The notes beneath the pieces are model-generated. The model was not told the origin of the DNA. It saw only the letters and a program-made list of their open reading frames with translations, and ran no database searches. Below, one piece after another: positions 37,777 to 41,728 of a stretch of DNA of 41,728 nt. Within the stretch, counting starts at the first letter, position 1; each line of letters starts with the position of its first letter. A program made the position numbers and the translations under genes. Source of the DNA: a virus; IMG/VR virus record IMGVR_UViG_3300027608_001240, positions 1-41,728 of that record; one strand, written 5' to 3'.

Positions 37777-39963
37777 TTACGCAACGTAGCCTACGAACCT
37801 ATTGAGTAGGACTCGGGAAGTCTTCTTTACGTTCAAAAACTTACCGAATTCCTTTGCAATAACCTTTGCATTCGCATCGGATTTTACATCAAGGTCAGAT
37901 TCAACAATCTTCGTTGCGGTTTGAGGAATCAAGAACAGATCATCACGACCAGTGTTCTTGATTGACGCAAACCCTTGGTGGCGGAAGTCTTTCCTCCAAG
38001 ATTCAATTTGAGAATAAGCATCACCATTGAACGATGGTAGGTTAGAATTCAACGCACACTGCAAGTCACGACGAGCATTGCGGCAGATAAAGAATCCAAC
38101 AACCATAATATTATGGCGATCTTTAATCATACGCAAGTAGGTTTCAGTTTGAGGATTTGCGTATCGTGTCAACTGATAAGTCTTTTGCGTAATCTCATCA
38201 CGGATAAAATGCTTCTGTTTGATTTTCTTGGTCATGCCATTTGCGTCATAGCCATAACGTGTATCAGACATATCACCTTCAGAAGAACACAACGCACCAC
38301 CTTCACCATCAGTCAATGTAATCAAAGTCAGCTTCTCAATAGAATTCTGTTTGATATACTTGTCGATATTTAAATACATCCATACTAATGCTTCGTTCAG
38401 CGGAGTACCACCAGTGCTATAACCTTCATTCCATTGGAACCTGCGATTGATAACACGTTTACCCATAGAATGGAATTCGCTGGTAGTCATCTTGCTAGAG
38501 AACAACTCAAGTAGATTAAAGTTAGTATTGGCATTAGTAAGAATATTCTTACCTTCGTTACGAACACGTTTGTTCATAATCCATTTACGTTGTTTAATTT
38601 GTTCTAATTCAGTAGGATACTTATGATCATTATATTGCGATGTAAACGCCAACACACGATACGGAATATTGATTCGAGCACAGAACATTGCCAAGTTTAT
38701 AACTTGCTTCAAGGTATCTTCAAGAACACCATCCATAGAACCAGACCAGTCAAGCAAGAACAACATACCGTGATTCTTACCTTGTGGTAGAACAGTAACA
38801 CGTTTGAATAAGTCATCCTGCAATTTATATGCATAGACTTTCTTCATGTCCAACGAACCAGACTTAGAAACCTGAGCACGTTTGTATAGAGTTGCAGACT
38901 TGCGCATCTCAAATTCTTTTACCAAGTAGTTGACTGCGCTGGTAGTCTCAGATTTAAACTTATCGTACTTACCATTTTCAGAAGCAATAAACTTGCGATC
39001 TTCTTCGGTAAGATTCTCATCATCTTTGATCCAAACTGCTTTGGTTTCATTGAGGATTGTTTTGTAACCAATCACTGGGTCAACCAAATAATCTTTATCA
39101 AATTCATGATAGAGATACTCAGTGCTTTCATCAGCAAGGTCTTCTAATTTCTCAGCGAATGCTTTCTCAGTTTTTGACTCAAGTTCTTGGTCACCAACTG
39201 TAGGAGATTCTTCCTGTTCTTTCTTATCTTCTTCACCAGAAGATTTTTGTTTGGCTGGTTTCAATTCTTGATCTTGTTCGTCATCAGTTTCTTGGAAGTC
39301 ATCAAAGTCAATATCATCGTCATCAAATTCGCCATCTGTATCTTCTTGTTCTTCAAGGTCTTCTAGATCTTCAGGGGTTTGATTTTGTAATGCTTTCTTC
39401 TTCTTTTCTTCCAACTGTTGTTTTGAGTAAGCCCAAACTTCTTCAGCCAGAGCGATAACTTCGTCAACAGTCTCGGTGCGTTCAGCACGATTTGCGAATT
39501 GTTTTTCATCAGGTGTAAAAGTAACACCACAGGAGAACCCTGCTTTGAAGTAAAGATTAATTTTGTCGATCAACAACAAGTCATCAAAGGATTGAACTTG
39601 CTTAACACCAAAGAAGTCGCGATCATTCAGTTGCTTATATCCTTCGTTCATACGCTTACGCAGACCTGGATATTTACGTTTAATGAGTTTCTCAATACGC
39701 ACATCTTCGAGTACGTTGAGGTAAGTCATAATTTTTGAGTTCTCTTGAATAGGAACAAAGTAGTCGTCGGTGGTATATAATGCATGACCGACTTCGTGAC
39801 CAACAAGCATGTCCTCAATCTCAGGAGTCATGTCCTTCCAAAGAGGTAGTGTTAGAACACGTGACTTAACATCGAAAGATGCGGTGCGAGTCCTTGCTCG
39901 CTGAACTGAAAGATTCTCAGTAGCCAGTAGACGTGCGGAAAGGTCTGATGATTTTATATCCAT
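37777..39963 (-). CDS. CobT-like VWA protein with N-terminal HExxH
   Basis: 728 residues. An N-terminal metallopeptidase-like HEVGH at 56-60 (VGHEVGHALYTTDDY) is followed by a charged middle with an acidic linker (about 200-260, rich in Glu and Asp). A VWA domain follows, with the MIDAS motif LLDWSGSMDG at D405-x-S407-x-S409. CobT has a similar architecture and partners CobS. The extra HExxH suggests a peptidase or metal-dependent maturation factor. The start shares one base with the small upstream gene (TAATG), so they are coupled. The 3' end is close to the CobS promoter. Confidence 0.8.
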   Translation of the reverse strand: MDIKSSDLSARLLATENLSVQRARTRTASFDVKSRVLTLPLWKDMTPEIEDMLVGHEVGHALYTTDDYFVPIQENSKIMTYLNVLEDVRIEKLIKRKYPGLRKRMNEGYKQLNDRDFFGVKQVQSFDDLLLIDKINLYFKAGFSCGVTFTPDEKQFANRAERTETVDEVIALAEEVWAYSKQQLEEKKKKALQNQTPEDLEDLEEQEDTDGEFDDDDIDFDDFQETDDEQDQELKPAKQKSSGEEDKKEQEESPTVGDQELESKTEKAFAEKLEDLADESTEYLYHEFDKDYLVDPVIGYKTILNETKAVWIKDDENLTEEDRKFIASENGKYDKFKSETTSAVNYLVKEFEMRKSATLYKRAQVSKSGSLDMKKVYAYKLQDDLFKRVTVLPQGKNHGMLFLLDWSGSMDGVLEDTLKQVINLAMFCARINIPYRVLAFTSQYNDHKYPTELEQIKQRKWIMNKRVRNEGKNILTNANTNFNLLELFSSKMTTSEFHSMGKRVINRRFQWNEGYSTGGTPLNEALVWMYLNIDKYIKQNSIEKLTLITLTDGEGGALCSSEGDMSDTRYGYDANGMTKKIKQKHFIRDEITQKTYQLTRYANPQTETYLRMIKDRHNIMVVGFFICRNARRDLQCALNSNLPSFNGDAYSQIESWRKDFRHQGFASIKNTGRDDLFLIPQTATKIVESDLDVKSDANAKVIAKEFGKFLNVKKTSRVLLNRFVGYVA

Positions 39964-40148
39964 TATAGGTATTCTCCAGCTGCAGCGATGTCCAACTCAA
40001 AGTCAGTGAGCAATTTTTCAACTTGTTCACGATTTGCTAAGGTAAGGTTATCTGCCCAAACCAATTCTTCTTCAATGCCATATGTATAGCAAAGTTTGGC
40101 TAGTTCGTAGTCGTTAAAATCTGCCCACATCTCTTTATGAATCGTCAT
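39963..40148 (-). CDS. Small acidic phage protein, unknown
   Basis: 61 residues from the ATG at 40148 (the open frame starts three codons earlier at GTG). The sequence MTIHKEMWADFNDYELAKLC with ANREQVEKLLTDFELDIAAA is helical and acidic. The start follows an AAGGTG site. It shares one base with the VWA gene. Function unknown; similar small proteins are recalled next to gp46/47 in marine T4-like phages. Confidence 0.6.
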   Translation of the reverse strand: MTIHKEMWADFNDYELAKLCYTYGIEEELVWADNLTLANREQVEKLLTDFELDIAAAGEYL

Positions 40149-40179
40149 AATATACACCTTTCAATCAATTTATACAACT

Positions 40180-40208
40180 ATTATACTCCAACCTTGTATA
40201 AAAGTAAA
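40180..40208 (-). promoter_or_regulatory. Early promoter, TTTACT-17-TATAAT
   Basis: -35 TTTACT at 40208-40203, 17 bases, -10 TATAAT at 40185-40180, upstream of the small gene and the VWA gene. Its whole context (ATCGCTTTACTTTTAT) matches the other early promoters. Confidence 0.8.
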
Positions 40209-40246
40209 GCGATATTTGATTGCAAGCGTAAGTTGTTGATTTTAAA

Positions 40247-40276
40247 GGGTTTTTTAACCCTACTCTCTGTAGGGTT
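40247..40276 (-). terminator. Two mutually exclusive hairpins after gp46
   Basis: On the minus strand AACCCTAC (40276-40269) can pair with GTAGGGTT (40263-40256), or the GGGTT of the second arm can pair with the next AACCC (40251-40247) around AAAA, followed by TTT. Only one of the two can form at a time. The first stem is identical to that at 28987-29007. Confidence 0.55.
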
Positions 40277-41728
40277 ATTGTGAAATCACTGAGAAGTCGT
40301 TGCGTTTCTCAAACTTTATCACGGATCTGAACTTATCAAAGAGTTGATCACCCTTATGACTAATAACAAAGATGTTTGAATTCCCTCCGAGGGTATTCAT
40401 AAGCGTAAGGAAGTAGTCAGTCCCTGCCGTATCTAAACTTGAATCAAAGATCTCATCAAGTAAGAGAAGGTTAGTATTGACCGAGTTCTTCATCTTTGCG
40501 ATTGAGCGCCAAGTAAATAAGATTGCAAGGTCAATACGCATCTTCTCACCCTCAGAGAAACTTGCATAAGTAAACTCATCACGAAAACGAGACTTGATCT
40601 TTTCGTTGAACGCTTCGTCAAGTTCAAAGTGGATATACGTATCCATTGCATTAAGATACTTATTAATCAACTTATTCATGGCAGGTAAATACTCACGGAT
40701 AATCGCAGTCTTAATACCAGTGTCCTTCAATAGAACATTAGCAACTTCTTCAATGTTACGATGTTCAAGCAATAGATTCTTTTGAGTAATCTTATTTAAC
40801 GCATCTTGAGCGAGTTCTTTTAACTTCGACTTCTCCTCATCGATGTTAGTTGTGTCAGATTTAACCCTTTGGGTCTCAGTTTCAAGTTCACGGATTTGTT
40901 TGTTGAGTAAGGTGATCGTACTGTTTCTTGTAGATAACTCAATGTTCTTATCGGTAATTTGCTCAACCACTTTTTGTATTTCAGATAACTTTTCGTTGAG
41001 GTTTGTAAGTATTGTTTCGAGTTCATTAATCTTTGTGTTGTTGTCCAACAGTTTCTCATTAAGATCTTTGATAATACCCTCTTTGTATTCTTCTGGGATA
41101 TCTTGGTTACAACTTGGACATACGTCATGTTCGTTAAAAAACTCCGAGTGGTGCTCGCAAGTTTCGATCTTCTGGAGTAACTTACTTCTAATTGATTTGG
41201 CTTTGTCAATGTCTTCAGATACATTGTCCTTATCATTGATGCTTGCTTGAAGAGTATGGATCTCCGAAACGATAAGTCCGACCTCCCCCTCGACAGATAG
41301 AATCTCATCATTGTTAGCAGATATCTTTGATACGATACTTTCGATAGCATTGGACTTCGCTTCGGCGATAGTTTTGATGATTGTTTGTTGGCTCTCAACC
41401 TTGTCCTTTGCGCTTTTAATTTCGCCCTCAATCCGTAATATACCATCTTTAGTCTCCTGCGCTTTTTCTTTCAATAACGAATTCATTGTAGAGAAAATTC
41501 TAATGTCAAGAATATCCTCAATAACTTCTCTACGTTGAGAAGATGATAACTGCATAAATGGAACGAATGACGCAGAACCTAAAATAACAACTTGGGTAAA
41601 CGTCTTATAATTTAATCTAAGTATTTGTTGCTCAAGGATCTTTTGGTAATCACGAGAAGCAGCATCCTGATTAAGCATTTCATTCTCACACCAAATCTCA
41701 AAGACGTTTGGTTTAATACCACGAATGA
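40275..41728 (-). CDS. 46: Recombination endonuclease subunit gp46 (SbcC/Rad50-like), C-terminal part
   Basis: The gene runs off the right edge; the visible part is about 484 residues and reads without a stop to the last full codon. It includes a segment typical of gp46, LNYKTFTQVVILGSASFVPF and QLSSSQRREVIEDILDIRIF, then a long coiled coil, a zinc-hook-like CPSCNQD, and the second ABC ATPase half with signature YASFSEGEKMRIDLAILFTW and Walker B LLLLDEIFDS. With gp47 it resects DNA ends for recombination-dependent replication. The true start lies outside the window. Confidence 0.93.
   Translation of the reverse strand, partial: IRGIKPNVFEIWCENEMLNQDAASRDYQKILEQQILRLNYKTFTQVVILGSASFVPFMQLSSSQRREVIEDILDIRIFSTMNSLLKEKAQETKDGILRIEGEIKSAKDKVESQQTIIKTIAEAKSNAIESIVSKISANNDEILSVEGEVGLIVSEIHTLQASINDKDNVSEDIDKAKSIRSKLLQKIETCEHHSEFFNEHDVCPSCNQDIPEEYKEGIIKDLNEKLLDNNTKINELETILTNLNEKLSEIQKVVEQITDKNIELSTRNSTITLLNKQIRELETETQRVKSDTTNIDEEKSKLKELAQDALNKITQKNLLLEHRNIEEVANVLLKDTGIKTAIIREYLPAMNKLINKYLNAMDTYIHFELDEAFNEKIKSRFRDEFTYASFSEGEKMRIDLAILFTWRSIAKMKNSVNTNLLLLDEIFDSSLDTAGTDYFLTLMNTLGGNSNIFVISHKGDQLFDKFRSVIKFEKRNDFSVISQ

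Noticed and set aside
1-41728. CRISPR array, insertion sequence, integrase or attachment site
   Set aside because: No spaced direct repeats, transposase, integrase or terminal repeats were seen. The only mobile-type gene is the HNH gene.

Overview
This window is a segment of a T4-like contractile-tailed phage genome. Every supported gene lies on the minus strand, so transcription runs from high to low coordinates. The replication core is recognisable and close to T4 order: gp46 (right edge), gp45, gp44, gp62, RegA, DNA ligase, DexA-like exonuclease, gp43 polymerase, UvsX and gp41. Several genes (CobS-like ATPase, tryptophan-halogenase-like enzyme, Hsp20, many 2OG-Fe(II) oxygenases, DUF6267-like and DUF6321-like proteins) are typical of marine and freshwater T4-like phages rather than enterobacterial T4. 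No photosynthesis gene is present, so nothing here points to a cyanobacterial host. The host cannot be read from the sequence.

Right part (about 34.8-41.7 kb): gp46, a small gene, a VWA/HExxH protein paired with a CobS-like AAA+ ATPase, a small protein sharing a domain with the ATPase, a winged-helix-like protein, a dATP/dGTP pyrophosphohydrolase-like protein and a membrane protein. Several short units are separated by hairpins and sigma70-type promoters. Replication part (17.4-34.8 kb): clamp, halogenase, clamp loader, RegA, Hsp20, small proteins, ligase, exonuclease, polymerase, three consecutive Fe(II) oxygenases, thioredoxin, UvsX and gp41. Many stop and start codons overlap (ATGA or TAATG), which suggests translational coupling. 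Two small genes (31 and 59 aa) are easily missed.

Middle part (9.4-17.4 kb): a dense set of modification enzymes. It holds a TET/JBP-like dioxygenase, a second 2OG oxygenase, a class II glutamine amidotransferase, an amidoligase, a GNAT, an alpha-glutamyl/putrescinyl-thymine-pyrophosphorylase-like protein, a radical SAM protein and a P-loop kinase. I infer a pathway for elaborate modification of bases in the phage's own DNA.

Left part (0-9.4 kb): probable virion and capsid-internal proteins. Four genes begin with a ten-residue peptide like the T4 internal-protein capsid-targeting sequence, each ending in an (I/L)-x-E site at residue 10. They carry an adenylyltransferase-like domain, a covalent nucleotidyltransferase (ligase-like) fold, a possible PD-(D/E)xK nuclease fold and DUF6321. 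A 1032-aa neighbour looks like a modular polyprotein punctuated by further (I/L/V)-x-E sites. I propose that this is a protease-processed enzyme cargo loaded into the head and injected with the DNA. This is the most interesting candidate system in the window.

Regulation: five near-identical early promoters (TTTACT-17-TATAAT type), two strong intergenic sigma70 promoters, five sigma70 matches inside coding regions, and T4-type late boxes (one TATAAATA, three CTAAATA). No tRNA, CRISPR array, insertion sequence or integrase was found.
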